The notes under the pieces were generated by a model. That model did no database searches and had not been told where the DNA came from. It saw only the letters and a list, made by a program, of their open reading frames with translations. Below, in pieces: positions 51,627 to 60,760 of a DNA stretch of 64,000 nt. Origin of the DNA: Mesorhizobium helmanticense. Lineage in GTDB: Bacteria > Pseudomonadota > Alphaproteobacteria > Rhizobiales > Rhizobiaceae. Position numbers and translations under genes: made by a program. Every line of letters begins with the position of its first letter. The first letter of the stretch is position 1. The DNA lies in assembly GCF_003034915.1 (NCBI RefSeq), contig NZ_PZJX01000043.1, positions 1-64,000 on the forward strand, read 5' to 3'.

Positions 51627-52469
51627 ATGCGAAATTTCAAGACCACAGCCCTGCTGCTGACGGTTCCCGCCAGCCTGATGGCGATCGGGCTCTATGCGGC
51701 GCCGATCCTGCAGGTTCTGGCGTTGAGCCTGACTGAGCCGAAGTTCGGCCTGGCCAACTATCAGGGCCTGTTCGCCAATGCCGCGGTCGGACGCGTGGTG
51801 ATGACGACGGTCAAAGTCTCGGTCATGACGACGGTGCTGACCGTGCTGGCGAGCTATATCGTCGCCTTCGCCATCATCCACATGTCGGCCGGCTGGCGCC
51901 GCATCTCACTGTTCCTGGTGCTGGTGCCGTTCTGGATCTCGGTGCTGGTCAGGGCGTTCTCCTGGATCACCATCCTGCGCCGGCGCGGCGTGCTGAACAG
52001 CACTTTGATGGACATGGGCGTCATCTCGACGCCGCTCGACCTGGTCTACAATCTCTTCGGCGTCACCGTCGGCATGGTCCACTACATGATGCCGTTCGCC
52101 ATCCTTTTGCTCTACGCCAATCTGTCCGACATCGACCGCCGCATCATGCAGGCGGCGCGCTCGCTGGGCGCGCGTCCGGCGACGATCTTCTGGCGCGTAT
52201 GGCTGCCGCTCAGCCTGCCCGGCATCGCGCTGGCAACCCTGTTCGTCTTTGTCTTCTCGCTCGGCTTCCTGGTCACGCCGGCTCTGCTCGGCGCCGGCAA
52301 GACATTGATGATCGCCGAATACATCTCGGTACAGATATCGAGCACCTCGCGCTGGGACCTCGCGACATCGCTGTCGACCATGCTGCTTCTGGTGGTCGGC
52401 GTTATCGTCTTTGCCGCCATGCGCAGCCCGGCGCTGCGCGCCGCCTTCGTCGCGAGGCCGCAGCAATGA
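51627..52469 (+). CDS. ABC transporter permease (PotB-type)
   Basis: 280 residues, six membrane segments. The coupling loop AARSLGARPATIFWRVWLPLSLPG has the EAA-motif form. It is one of two inner-membrane channel halves. The next permease overlaps by 4 bases (ATGA). Two extra copies of its start region lie just upstream (ATG at 51594 and 51611), neither giving a long frame. Confidence 0.92.
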   Translation: MRNFKTTALLLTVPASLMAIGLYAAPILQVLALSLTEPKFGLANYQGLFANAAVGRVVMTTVKVSVMTTVLTVLASYIVAFAIIHMSAGWRRISLFLVLVPFWISVLVRAFSWITILRRRGVLNSTLMDMGVISTPLDLVYNLFGVTVGMVHYMMPFAILLLYANLSDIDRRIMQAARSLGARPATIFWRVWLPLSLPGIALATLFVFVFSLGFLVTPALLGAGKTLMIAEYISVQISSTSRWDLATSLSTMLLLVVGVIVFAAMRSPALRAAFVARPQQ

Positions 52470-53269
52470 AGCCGCGGCGCATCATCGAGGTTGGCCTGCC
52501 GCGCTTTTTGGCCTGGTGCCTGCTCGGCTTCCTGTTCGTCCCGATCCTGGTGGTGATCCCGGTCGCGCTCACCGACCGCGATTACCTGTCGCTGCCGCAG
52601 GACGGCGTGTCGATGCAGCATTTCGCGGCACTGGCCGACTGGAGCAAGGGCTGGCTGCCGAGCATGCTGACCAGCGCCGGCATCGCGCTGGCCTGCGCCG
52701 CCATCGCCACGGCGCTCGGCGTCGCCTTCGCCGTCGGCGCCTGGGCGGCGGGCGGCTGGTGGCCGTCGCTGATGCGCATCCTGCTTTTGTCGCCGATGAT
52801 CGTGCCGCCGATCATCTACGCCGTCGGCATGGTCAAGCTGTGGGCGCGGCTGTCGCTGCTCGACAGCTATACCGGCGTCGTCCTCGTGCATGTCGTGCTG
52901 GCCCTGCCGCTGACGGTGCTGGCCATCGGCGCGTCGCTCTCAAATCTCGACCAGCGGCTGGTGCAAGCGGCGAGAAGTCTCGGCGCCAGGCCGATGACCG
53001 TGTTCGGCAAGGTTATACTGCCGAACATCGTTCCGGGCGTTGCCGCCGGCGCCCTGCTCGCCTTCGTCGCGTCCTGGGACGAGATCACGGTGACGCTGTT
53101 CATCACCGGACGCGCCGTCGTCACGCTGCCGCGCCGCATCTGGACGAGCATCCAGGATGCCGTCGACCCGGCGCTGGCGGCGATCGCCACCGTCCTGCTC
53201 GTCGTCACCGTGCTGGCGCTGGTCGCACGGGCGCTGATCGAGCACCGGCAGCAGATGCGAAAATCCTAG
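52466..53269 (+). CDS. ABC transporter permease (PotC-type)
   Basis: 267 residues with six membrane segments. It begins MKPRRIIEVGLPRFLAWCLLG and has the EAA loop AARSLGARPMTVFGKVILPNIVPG. It partners the PotB-type permease. The ATG at 52466 overlaps the preceding stop; a longer frame upstream shadows that gene. Confidence 0.92.
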   Translation: MKPRRIIEVGLPRFLAWCLLGFLFVPILVVIPVALTDRDYLSLPQDGVSMQHFAALADWSKGWLPSMLTSAGIALACAAIATALGVAFAVGAWAAGGWWPSLMRILLLSPMIVPPIIYAVGMVKLWARLSLLDSYTGVVLVHVVLALPLTVLAIGASLSNLDQRLVQAARSLGARPMTVFGKVILPNIVPGVAAGALLAFVASWDEITVTLFITGRAVVTLPRRIWTSIQDAVDPALAAIATVLLVVTVLALVARALIEHRQQMRKS

Positions 53270-53308
53270 TTCAAACACCTCGAAACAATCGAAAGGAAAG
53301 GAATATCC

Positions 53309-54316
53309 ATGAGCACCGCGATGAGCGACAACGAGTACCGCGAGAACAAGTTCTTCAGCATCTTCGGCTCCGTTCCGGAACCGGGCTTCGACACGGCTGA
53401 GGAGCAGATCCCGGTATGGGGCCGCCATTGGGGCTGCTCGAACGATGTCGGCAAGCTGCGCGCCGTACTGATGCATCGGCCCGGCGACGAGCTTTCCGTC
53501 GTCGAGAACAAGCCGATGCCCGAGGTCGGCGGTTTCGGCGACCCGGAAAAAGGCTGGTACTGGATGGGCCGCACCATGCCCGACCTGCCCGCCATGCAGC
53601 GCGCCCATGACGAATTCACCGGCCTGCTGCGCTCGGAAGGCGTCGACGTCATTCTCGTCGACAAGGCCGCCCCCGGCGCGATGAAGCAGATCTACACGCG
53701 CGACAGCGTCATCGGCATTCCGGGCGGCGCCATCGTCACCCGCCTGGCGCGGCGGGTGCGGCGTGGTGAGGAACTGCCGGTGACCCGGGCGCTGGCTAAG
53801 GCCGGCTGCCCGATTCTCGGCACCATCCACGGCTCGGCCGTCTTCGAAGGCGGCGGCTTTGCCTTCATCGATGCCAAGACCGCGGTCTGCACGGTCTCCA
53901 TCGCCTGCAATCCGGAGGGCGTGCGGCAGGTCGAAAGCATCCTCGCCGGCCTCGGCGTGACGCTGATCAAGGTGCCGATGCCCGGATACCGTATTCACAT
54001 CGACGGCGCTTTCATTATGGTCGACGTCGAGACGGCGATCGTCAATGTCAACGAACTGCCCTACCCGTTCATCGAATATCTGGAGAAGCGCGGCATCAGG
54101 ATGATCGAACTGCCCCCAGAGGACAGCGCCATGTCGCTCAACTGCCTGGCCGTCGCGCCCGGTCGCGTCATCATGCATGGCAGCCGCTCGAAGCGCCTGG
54201 CCGACAGGCTCGACGCCGCCGGGATCACCGTGCTGACCTGCAATTACGAGACGGTCGAGCTTGGTGGCGGCGGCCTGCATTGCTCGACGGCGCCGCTGAT
54301 CAGGGACCCGATCTGA
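53309..54316 (+). CDS. Amidinohydrolase of the DDAH/arginine deiminase family
   Basis: 335 residues of the guanidino-group-modifying superfamily (arginine deiminase, dimethylarginine dimethylaminohydrolase, amidinotransferases). The five key residues line up: Asp132 (YTRD), Glu180 (FEGGG), His230 and Asp232 (HID) and nucleophilic Cys325 (LHCST). The usual EGGD reads EGGG, so the ligand pocket differs from the classical deiminases. It should hydrolyse a guanidino to a ureido compound. AAAGGAAAGG suits the ATG. It stands between the permeases and the ATPase of one importer. Confidence 0.85.
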   Translation: MSTAMSDNEYRENKFFSIFGSVPEPGFDTAEEQIPVWGRHWGCSNDVGKLRAVLMHRPGDELSVVENKPMPEVGGFGDPEKGWYWMGRTMPDLPAMQRAHDEFTGLLRSEGVDVILVDKAAPGAMKQIYTRDSVIGIPGGAIVTRLARRVRRGEELPVTRALAKAGCPILGTIHGSAVFEGGGFAFIDAKTAVCTVSIACNPEGVRQVESILAGLGVTLIKVPMPGYRIHIDGAFIMVDVETAIVNVNELPYPFIEYLEKRGIRMIELPPEDSAMSLNCLAVAPGRVIMHGSRSKRLADRLDAAGITVLTCNYETVELGGGGLHCSTAPLIRDPI

Positions 54317-54348
54317 CATGGCCCCATCTGATATGGCGCCGAACTGAC

Positions 54349-55425
54349 ATGGCTTTGCTGGTCATCGACGATCTGGCCAAGACCTATGACAAGGTCACCG
54401 CCTTGACCGGGATCAACCTCTCGGTCGAGGCGGGAGAGTTCGTCACCTTGCTCGGCCCCTCGGGGTCCGGCAAGACGACCTTGCTGATGTCGCTGGCCGG
54501 CTTCACCACGCCGAGCAAGGGCACGATCAGCCTCGACGGCAAGGACATCACCCATGTCGACCCAGAAGACCGCAATTTCGGTTTCGTCTTCCAGGGTTAT
54601 GCGCTGTTCCCGCATCTTACCGTCGCCAACAACATCGCCTTCTCGCTCAGGGTTCGCAAATGGGAGAAAGCGAGGATCGCGGCGCGGGTGAGCGAGATGC
54701 TGTCACTGGTCGGCCTCGACAATCTGGCCGAGCGCAAGCCACGCGAATTGTCGGGCGGCCAGCAGCAACGTGTCGCCATCGCCCGGGCGCTGGCCTTCGG
54801 ACCGCGCATCCTGCTGCTCGACGAGCCGCTTTCGGCGCTCGACCGCATGCTGCGAGAAACCATGCAGAAGGAGCTGAAGCGGCTGCATCGCGAGACCGGC
54901 GTGACGTTCGTCTACGTCACTCACGACCAGGAAGAGGCGATAGCCATGTCCGATCGCATCGCCGTGTTCAACCACGGCCGCATTGTCGAGATCGGACCGC
55001 CGCGTGACCTCTATAAGAAACCCTCGACACGCTTCGTCGCCGGCTTCCTCGGCGAGAACAATTTCTTGACCGGCCACCGCGCCGATGACGATGAGACGGC
55101 GGTCGAGGCGTTCGGCACGCGCTTCGGCTTTCCCCTGGCCAAAGGCCGCGAGCGGCCCGGCGACAGCCTGACCGTATGGGTGCGCCCCGAGGACATCCGC
55201 GTCGGCCAGGCGACGGGGGATGAAATCGGCTTTCGCGCGACGGTGGTCGAGAATTCCTTCGTCGGCGCGCTCGAACGCATCCTGCTCCGGACGGCGACCG
55301 GCGAAGAGATCGTGGCAACGCTGCGTTCGGAAGCGGCCATCGCCGCCGTGCCGGGGCAGACCATCGACTGCCGGATCGCCCCATCCGCCATCGGCGTGTT
55401 GCCGAACGAAGCCAAGGGGTCTTGA
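54349..55425 (+). CDS. ABC transporter ATPase (PotA-type)
   Basis: 358 residues. Walker A GPSGSGKTT, Q-loop VFQGYALFPHLTV, signature LSGGQQQRVAIARAL, Walker B ILLLDEPLSALD, and a C-terminal TOBE-type part (VWVRPEDIRVG, ILLRTATGEEIVATL). It energises the importer coded around it. I chose the ATG at 54349; two decoy copies of the start region precede it at 54318 and 54333, out of frame. Confidence 0.94.
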   Translation: MALLVIDDLAKTYDKVTALTGINLSVEAGEFVTLLGPSGSGKTTLLMSLAGFTTPSKGTISLDGKDITHVDPEDRNFGFVFQGYALFPHLTVANNIAFSLRVRKWEKARIAARVSEMLSLVGLDNLAERKPRELSGGQQQRVAIARALAFGPRILLLDEPLSALDRMLRETMQKELKRLHRETGVTFVYVTHDQEEAIAMSDRIAVFNHGRIVEIGPPRDLYKKPSTRFVAGFLGENNFLTGHRADDDETAVEAFGTRFGFPLAKGRERPGDSLTVWVRPEDIRVGQATGDEIGFRATVVENSFVGALERILLRTATGEEIVATLRSEAAIAAVPGQTIDCRIAPSAIGVLPNEAKGS

Positions 55426-55460
55426 GCCGACGAGCATATCTGGCCGCGGAAGAGAGAAAA

Positions 55461-56135
55461 ATGATCAAGGCGACACCTTTCGATTTCCCCTATGACGGCA
55501 GGCTGGTTGCTGAAAATACCGCGCTGATCGTCATCGACCTGCAGGAGGATTTCCTGTCGACATCGGGCTATTTCGCCAGGCAGGGCTACGATCCAAGCCC
55601 GCTGCGAGCCATCCTGCCGACGGTCAACCGCTTGATCGCGGCCGCGCGTACGGCTGGCCTGAAAATCATCCACACAAGGCAAGGCTACCGGGCCGACATG
55701 GCCGATATGACGCCCTACGAGAAATGGCGCCGCAAGCGGGCCGGTCTCGAGGGGACCGACATCCTGCTGCGTTCGAGCCCCGGCTTCCAGATCGTTCCCG
55801 AGATCGATGTGGCGGCTGAGGACATTATCGTCGACAAGACCTGCAACGGCGCCTTCACCTACACCGATTTCGAGCATGTGTTGCGCGCGCAAGGCATCAC
55901 CCATCTCATGTTTTCGGGATGCACGACCGATGTCTGCGTGCACACGACGTTGCGCGAGGCCTGCGACCGCAATTTCCAGTGCCTGACCATCTCGGATGCC
56001 TGCGCCAGCGGCGACAGATATGCGCATGAGGCCGCGCTGCACATGGTGACGGTCGAGAACGGCATCTTCGGCGCACTGACGGATTCAACCGCCGTCATCG
56101 CCGGCCTGTCGCAACTCTCCGGCAGGGGCCACTGA
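55461..56135 (+). CDS. Isochorismatase-family cysteine hydrolase (N-carbamoyl amidase-like)
   Basis: 224 residues. The triad of the superfamily is present: Asp26 (VIDLQEDF), Lys126 (VDKTCNGAF) and Cys159 in TTDVCV. Relatives include ureidoacrylate, N-carbamoylsarcosine and biuret amidohydrolases as well as isochorismatase. Here it directly follows the importer with a guanidino hydrolase, so hydrolysis of a ureido/N-carbamoyl product is the simplest reading. The ATG follows GGAAGAGAG. Confidence 0.85.
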   Translation: MIKATPFDFPYDGRLVAENTALIVIDLQEDFLSTSGYFARQGYDPSPLRAILPTVNRLIAAARTAGLKIIHTRQGYRADMADMTPYEKWRRKRAGLEGTDILLRSSPGFQIVPEIDVAAEDIIVDKTCNGAFTYTDFEHVLRAQGITHLMFSGCTTDVCVHTTLREACDRNFQCLTISDACASGDRYAHEAALHMVTVENGIFGALTDSTAVIAGLSQLSGRGH

Positions 56136-56136
56136 A

Positions 56137-56469
56137 ATGCCTGACGAGACTGCCGGCACACCGGCTACGACCAGCCGGCTTTATATCTCGCTGATGCGAT
56201 TGACGGACAAGGGACTGGCCGAGCTCGCCGGCAGCCCCGATCGCCGCAAGGTTAGCGAGGAGCGGGTCGCGGCACTCGGCGGCAAATCCCTCGCCTTCTA
56301 TGCCACGCTCGGCGCCTATGACTTCGTTCAGGTCTTCGAGATGCCTGACAACGAGGCCATGCTGCAATACGTGCTGACGGCCCGGCGCGACGGCTTCGTC
56401 GAACCGCTCATCCTGCCGGCATTCGACCCGCCGACCTTCGGCGCGATTGTCGAGCGCGTCCTGAAATGA
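56137..56469 (+). CDS. GYD-domain protein
   Basis: 110 residues. YISLMRLTDKGLAEL, AYDFVQVFEMPDNEAMLQYVL and a GTFTxxxxxA-like end are the GYD (ferredoxin-like) fold. Function is unknown. It starts one base after the hydrolase stop and ends the operon. Confidence 0.85.
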   Translation: MPDETAGTPATTSRLYISLMRLTDKGLAELAGSPDRRKVSEERVAALGGKSLAFYATLGAYDFVQVFEMPDNEAMLQYVLTARRDGFVEPLILPAFDPPTFGAIVERVLK

Positions 56470-56483
56470 CGCGAGAGCCCGCG

Positions 56484-57428
56484 TCAGGAAGGAGCGCGTG
56501 CTTCTCCTGTCACGCGCGAGGCAAACGCCCCAGGCTGCGGCACATCGGCCTCGCGACGCGCCAGCGAATTGCGCAGGAGCGCGATCGTTTCACGGGCGGC
56601 GAACGCGATCTCGCGCGGCCTGTCGACGCCGACAATCATGAACTCCTGGATACCCAAAGCCGCGTAAGGCAGCAGTGCCAGCGCCACCTGCGCCGGCGGC
56701 CCGGCGATCTCGACCGCCTTTTGGCAGGCGACGGTATTGCCATGCGAACCAAACCGGACGGGAAGCGCAAAGCGCAATTTGCCGGCCCGGCCATGTTCGG
56801 CGGCGGCGCTGCGCACCCGGTCGATCAGCTGCCGGATCTCGTCGAGCGAGCCTGGCGTCAGCTCGAAGACATCGGCATGCCGCCCCGCGACCTTGAGCGC
56901 GGTTCCGGACTGACCGCCCATGCGGATGGTCACGTCGGCGCCGTGCGGTCCCTTGCGTGGCACATAGCCGGCCTTGATGCTATAGAAGGCGCCTTCATGG
57001 TCGAAGGGCCGGTCGTTCGACCACAGCCGCTTCAAAAGCACCATATACTCGTCGGTGCGCTGCCAGACGACGGTGTGACCGACCGGGCGCATCTCGGCAT
57101 CGTCGTCGCTCAGCGGCTCGCTCAGCATCCTGAGCGACAGCCGCCCGCCGCTTTTAGCGTCGAGGGCCGCCAGTTGCCGCGCCGCCACGGTCGGCTCGAT
57201 CACGCCAGCCCAATGGGAAAGAACCACCTCCAGCGACGAGGTGCGACCCAGCGCCTGAGCGGCAAGATCCATATTGGTCAACAGCCCTGCCGGATCGTCG
57301 ACGACGATCTTGCGGAATCCGGCATCCTCGATCAGCGACAGCTTTGTCGCGGTCTCGACGAAATCGTAGAAAAAGCTGGCGTGGGCAGGGCGTGATTTAC
57401 CGGGGACATGCGTGAACTCGATCGGCAT
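56484..57428 (-). CDS. LLM-class flavin monooxygenase (SsuD-like)
   Basis: 314 residues of the luciferase/alkanesulfonate monooxygenase group: FVETATKLSLIEDAGFRKIVVDDP, the substrate region LEVVLSHWAGVIEPTVAARQLAALDAKSGGRLSLRMLSEP and the ADVFELTPGS region are present. The ATG at 57428 lies behind GGAGGAGAT; start codons further upstream are in frame but less likely. It converges on the GYD gene, so it may or may not belong to the same pathway. Confidence 0.85.
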   Translation of the reverse strand: MPIEFTHVPGKSRPAHASFFYDFVETATKLSLIEDAGFRKIVVDDPAGLLTNMDLAAQALGRTSSLEVVLSHWAGVIEPTVAARQLAALDAKSGGRLSLRMLSEPLSDDDAEMRPVGHTVVWQRTDEYMVLLKRLWSNDRPFDHEGAFYSIKAGYVPRKGPHGADVTIRMGGQSGTALKVAGRHADVFELTPGSLDEIRQLIDRVRSAAAEHGRAGKLRFALPVRFGSHGNTVACQKAVEIAGPPAQVALALLPYAALGIQEFMIVGVDRPREIAFAARETIALLRNSLARREADVPQPGAFASRVTGEARAPS

Positions 57429-57584
57429 TGCCATCTCCTCCATCACGTTGGAAACATGGGCATCACGTTGAGTAACGGGCGCACGAAAGCGCTCCGGCAT
57501 TCGGCTCATTCAACTCCGGCATTTCTGAAAGCGGCTATTTCTGAAACGGTCAGCCGCTGACCGACGGGATCAGACCCCCAAGGA

Positions 57585-57740
57585 TCAGGGAATCAGCCCC
57601 AGAACGACTGCCCCGGTGAACACGAACGCAAGGGCAAAGACGAGATAGGCAAAAGCGCCTGCATAGGCCGGACGAAAGCTCTGCGCATAGTCCAGCTTTT
57701 GGCCGCCACGATCAGTCTGAGCGTTCTGGATATAGGACAT
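57585..57740 (-). CDS. Small single-pass membrane protein, 51 residues
   Basis: A short frame: MSYIQNAQTDRGGQKLDYAQ, then a hydrophobic segment AGAFAYLVFALAFVFTGAVVL to the end (about residues 28-48). GGAGG lies 5 bases before the ATG. Too short for usual gene finding, but the site and composition are convincing. No family recognised. AT-rich promoter-like sequence (TATAGAT) lies about 30 bases upstream. Confidence 0.75.
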   Translation of the reverse strand: MSYIQNAQTDRGGQKLDYAQSFRPAYAGAFAYLVFALAFVFTGAVVLGLIP

Positions 57741-57953
57741 GTCGAACCTCCGTCTCGCCATTAATCTATAAAATTAGTAGACTTTGTCGAGTGCTATTTT
57801 CGGGCGAATATTGGAATAATGTACTCAAAATACGCAATAAATTAGTTTGCCCGTTTCGTGACCCTGGCTGGCCGGTCGCCGGCGGAGAGTTCGCCGTGTC
57901 CGGCATTTCGCTTGGCATGGGGCATAGCATCGCCGCGCAAGCGGGCAGCGATG
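57741..57953. other. AT-rich control region
   Basis: 213 bases between two small genes, markedly more AT-rich than the surroundings near 57762-57850. It has the near-palindrome CTATAAAATTAGTAG and a plausible minus-strand -10 (TATAGAT) for the 51-residue gene. No ORF with a ribosome-binding site was seen. Confidence 0.4.
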
Positions 57954-58364
57954 TTACGGGACAAGCAGTCTCCTGTCGCTGGGCGGCACGTAGCCTTCCA
58001 TGCCGAACAGCATCAGGACGAGCGACACCAGGAAGAAACCGACCGCCACACCGAGCGCAATCCGGGCGTAGAGTTTGTAGACGTCGCTCAAGACGGTGCC
58101 GAACACCCGTCGTGCCGAGCCATCGGCCGGGCGCGATTTCTCGTCGAGATAAAGCCACACTTCGGTGTGTTTGGGATTCTTGATGCCTGCGGTCATGGCT
58201 TTCCACATCAGTGCCAGTGCCATTGCCAGCGTAAGGAACGCGCCGGAGCGAAAGGCGGATACCGGATTGAAGGAGAATCCGATCATGACACAGCCGATGG
58301 CAAGCGATCCGAACATCACGGCGCGCCCGATGCACTCCACAGCGACCCGCCTGATCTCGTCCAT
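57954..58364 (-). CDS. Membrane protein of unknown function
   Basis: 136 residues with about four hydrophobic segments in two pairs (MFGSLAIGCVMIGFSF, GAFLTLAMALALMWKAM, and the pair around ARIALGVAVGFFLVSLVLMLFG). A soluble stretch, KNPKHTEVWLYLDEKSRPADGSARRVFG, lies between the pairs. No family recognised. I chose the ATG at 58364; AGG lies six bases upstream. Confidence 0.7.
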   Translation of the reverse strand: MDEIRRVAVECIGRAVMFGSLAIGCVMIGFSFNPVSAFRSGAFLTLAMALALMWKAMTAGIKNPKHTEVWLYLDEKSRPADGSARRVFGTVLSDVYKLYARIALGVAVGFFLVSLVLMLFGMEGYVPPSDRRLLVP

Positions 58365-58567
58365 CGGCTGCCTCGGCAACAAACTGGCCAAGAATGTGCG
58401 AGCCCTTCGACCATATCAAGTCACTTTAAGGCGAATGGACATGCCGGCGCAGCTCCGGCTGACCCGGCGCATCGTTGCGAACGCCATAGCCCGAAATTCA
58501 GCCGTCGACGCGGCCTGCCGGCGGGCCTTATGCTGCGGGACATCCGGCAGGAGAAGGCTTTTCGGCC

Positions 58568-60697
58568 ATGTCGAAGGGGATGGGAATGAAACGGGCGACC
58601 GGCGCGACACCACTGATTGCCATAGCGGCTGCGGCCGTCGACACCGAAACAACCGGGCTCGACGCCACAAAGGCACGCGTGGTCCAGATTGGCGCAATCG
58701 GCATCGCGCATGGCAAAATCGTCCAGGAACCTCGGTTCAATCTCCTCATCGATCCTGGTGAAGCAATCCCGCCTGAGGCCTCGCGCGTCCACGGCATCAC
58801 GGATGCCGATGTTGACGGAGCCGGGAGCTTCCTGGATGCGTGGGCGCCATTCCAGGAGTTCGTTGGAGACCGCATCCTCGTCGGCCACTCGATCGGCTTC
58901 GACCTGGCGGTATTGAAACGCGAATGCCAACGCGCCCGTTTGCCATGGAAAAAGCCTCGGTCGCTGTGCGTCCGGCTTCTGGCAACCATAGCAAATCCCG
59001 ATCTGGCGGACCATTCGCTGGACATGATCGCCGCCTGGCTTCGCCTGGAGATAGCTGGCCGCCATACGGCACTGGGCGATGCGATCGCGGCGGGAGACAT
59101 CTTTGCCGCGTTGATTCCGGAATTGCGCAAGCGCAACATCCGAACGCTCGGAGAAGCCGAGGTCGCCTGCCTTGCCCTTTCGCACACTCTCGAAGCCGGC
59201 CATCGTGCCGGCTGGGTTGAGCCGGTGTCGCGACCCCAGATTCCCGCGTTTCAGCCGGTCGATCCGTATGCCTATCGCCATCGCGTCGGCAGTCTTATGA
59301 GCGACCCGCCAGTCGTGGTGAAATCGGCCGAACCGACCAAGCAGGTCATCGACCTTATGGTCAGGCGCAAGATCAGCTCGGTCCTCGTGTCCGACCGAGG
59401 AGCGCCGGACCAACCGGTCGTGGAGTACGGCATCGTTACCGAGCGCGATCTGCTGCGCCGCATATCATCCGACGCCGAGCGCGTTTTTGACCTGCCGATC
59501 GGAAGCATCGCAACGCGACCGCTGATAAGCATCCGCGCCGCTGCATTCGCCTATCGAGCGATCGGGCGCATGGATCGGCTGAAAGTTCGCCACCTCGCCG
59601 TCCGCGACGAGGTGGGCATGCTGGTCGGCGTGCTTTCGGCGCGCGACCTGCTGAGGCTGCGCGCCACCGCGGCCATCAATCTCGACGACACCATCGAGCA
59701 TGCCAAGGACGTCGCCGAATTGGCGGCCGCCTGGTCGATGCTGCCGGGCGTCACGCGGTCGCTCATCGGCGAGGAGATCGACCCGCGCGTGGTGGCGGAA
59801 ATCATCAGCGAGGAACTTTGCTCCCTTACGCGCCGCGCCGCCGCGCTTGCGGAACAACAGATGCTGATCGAAGGCCACGGCCCGCCGCCCTGTGCCTACG
59901 CCGTGCTCGTGCTCGGCTCAGGCGGCCGTGGCGAAAGCCTGATGGCAGCCGATCAGGACAACGCCATCGTCTTCGCACATGGCGAGCCGGACGGGCCGGA
60001 AGACGGCTGGTTCAAAAATCTCGGCGCCAAGCTCGCCGACATGCTCGACATCTCCGGCGTGCCGTATTGCAGAGGCGGGGTAATGGCCGCGAACGCGGCA
60101 TTCCGCGGAAGCCTCGACACCTGGAAGGGGCGCGTCGAGGATTGGGTACGCCGCCTACGGCCGGAGGACCTGCTCAACGTCGATATCGTTTACGACCAGA
60201 GGCCGGTTCACGGCGACATGACGCTGGCCGCGCGGTTCATCGACCATGCATATGACCGCGGCCACGCCGAGCCGGTCTTCGCGAAGCTTCTCGGCGAGCA
60301 GATAGCAGCCGGCAATCCCTTCACTCTTTTTGGCGGCTTTCAGCTTGAAAATGGCCGGCTGGACATCAAGAAGCATGGCCTTTTTCCGATCGTTGCGACC
60401 GCTCGCACTCTTGCAATCCGCCACGGCATCCGCGAACGGAGCACACGTGCCCGGTTCGAGAAACTGATCGCGCTGGACATTGGCGGCGAGCGCGACATCA
60501 AGGCAATGCTGGCTGGCCACGCCATGCTGATCGGGTTGCTGCTCGGTCAGCAGACGCATGACATCTACGCCGGCATTCCTGCCTCCAACCGCATCGCGAT
60601 CGATGACCTTACGCGCGAGCAGCAGGCAGAACTCAAGAGCCTCATCAAGCGCCTTCAATCAGTACCCGACCTGATGCGGGACCTGATGTTCGCATAG
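58568..60697 (+). CDS. Exonuclease-CBS-nucleotidyltransferase (DUF294) fusion
   Basis: 709 residues in three parts. Residues about 20-200 form a DEDDh 3'-5' exonuclease (DTETTGLD at 25-32, VGHSIGFDLAVLKRE, HTALGDA). Residues about 240-365 are a CBS-domain pair with VVVKSAEPTKQVIDLMVRRKISSVLV. From about 400 to the end is the DUF294 putative nucleotidyltransferase with GSGGRGESLMAADQDNAIVF near 450, and its helical partner domain. Its start codon lies about 200 bases after the previous divergent gene. CBS-DUF294 proteins commonly neighbour sodium-solute symporters, as here. Confidence 0.9.
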   Translation: MSKGMGMKRATGATPLIAIAAAAVDTETTGLDATKARVVQIGAIGIAHGKIVQEPRFNLLIDPGEAIPPEASRVHGITDADVDGAGSFLDAWAPFQEFVGDRILVGHSIGFDLAVLKRECQRARLPWKKPRSLCVRLLATIANPDLADHSLDMIAAWLRLEIAGRHTALGDAIAAGDIFAALIPELRKRNIRTLGEAEVACLALSHTLEAGHRAGWVEPVSRPQIPAFQPVDPYAYRHRVGSLMSDPPVVVKSAEPTKQVIDLMVRRKISSVLVSDRGAPDQPVVEYGIVTERDLLRRISSDAERVFDLPIGSIATRPLISIRAAAFAYRAIGRMDRLKVRHLAVRDEVGMLVGVLSARDLLRLRATAAINLDDTIEHAKDVAELAAAWSMLPGVTRSLIGEEIDPRVVAEIISEELCSLTRRAAALAEQQMLIEGHGPPPCAYAVLVLGSGGRGESLMAADQDNAIVFAHGEPDGPEDGWFKNLGAKLADMLDISGVPYCRGGVMAANAAFRGSLDTWKGRVEDWVRRLRPEDLLNVDIVYDQRPVHGDMTLAARFIDHAYDRGHAEPVFAKLLGEQIAAGNPFTLFGGFQLENGRLDIKKHGLFPIVATARTLAIRHGIRERSTRARFEKLIALDIGGERDIKAMLAGHAMLIGLLLGQQTHDIYAGIPASNRIAIDDLTREQQAELKSLIKRLQSVPDLMRDLMFA

Positions 60698-60760
60698 CCG
60701 GCGACGTTCGAACGGTGCAAGGTCGAAGGGAACCTTGGATTTCGGAGGGCAGGAACAAAT

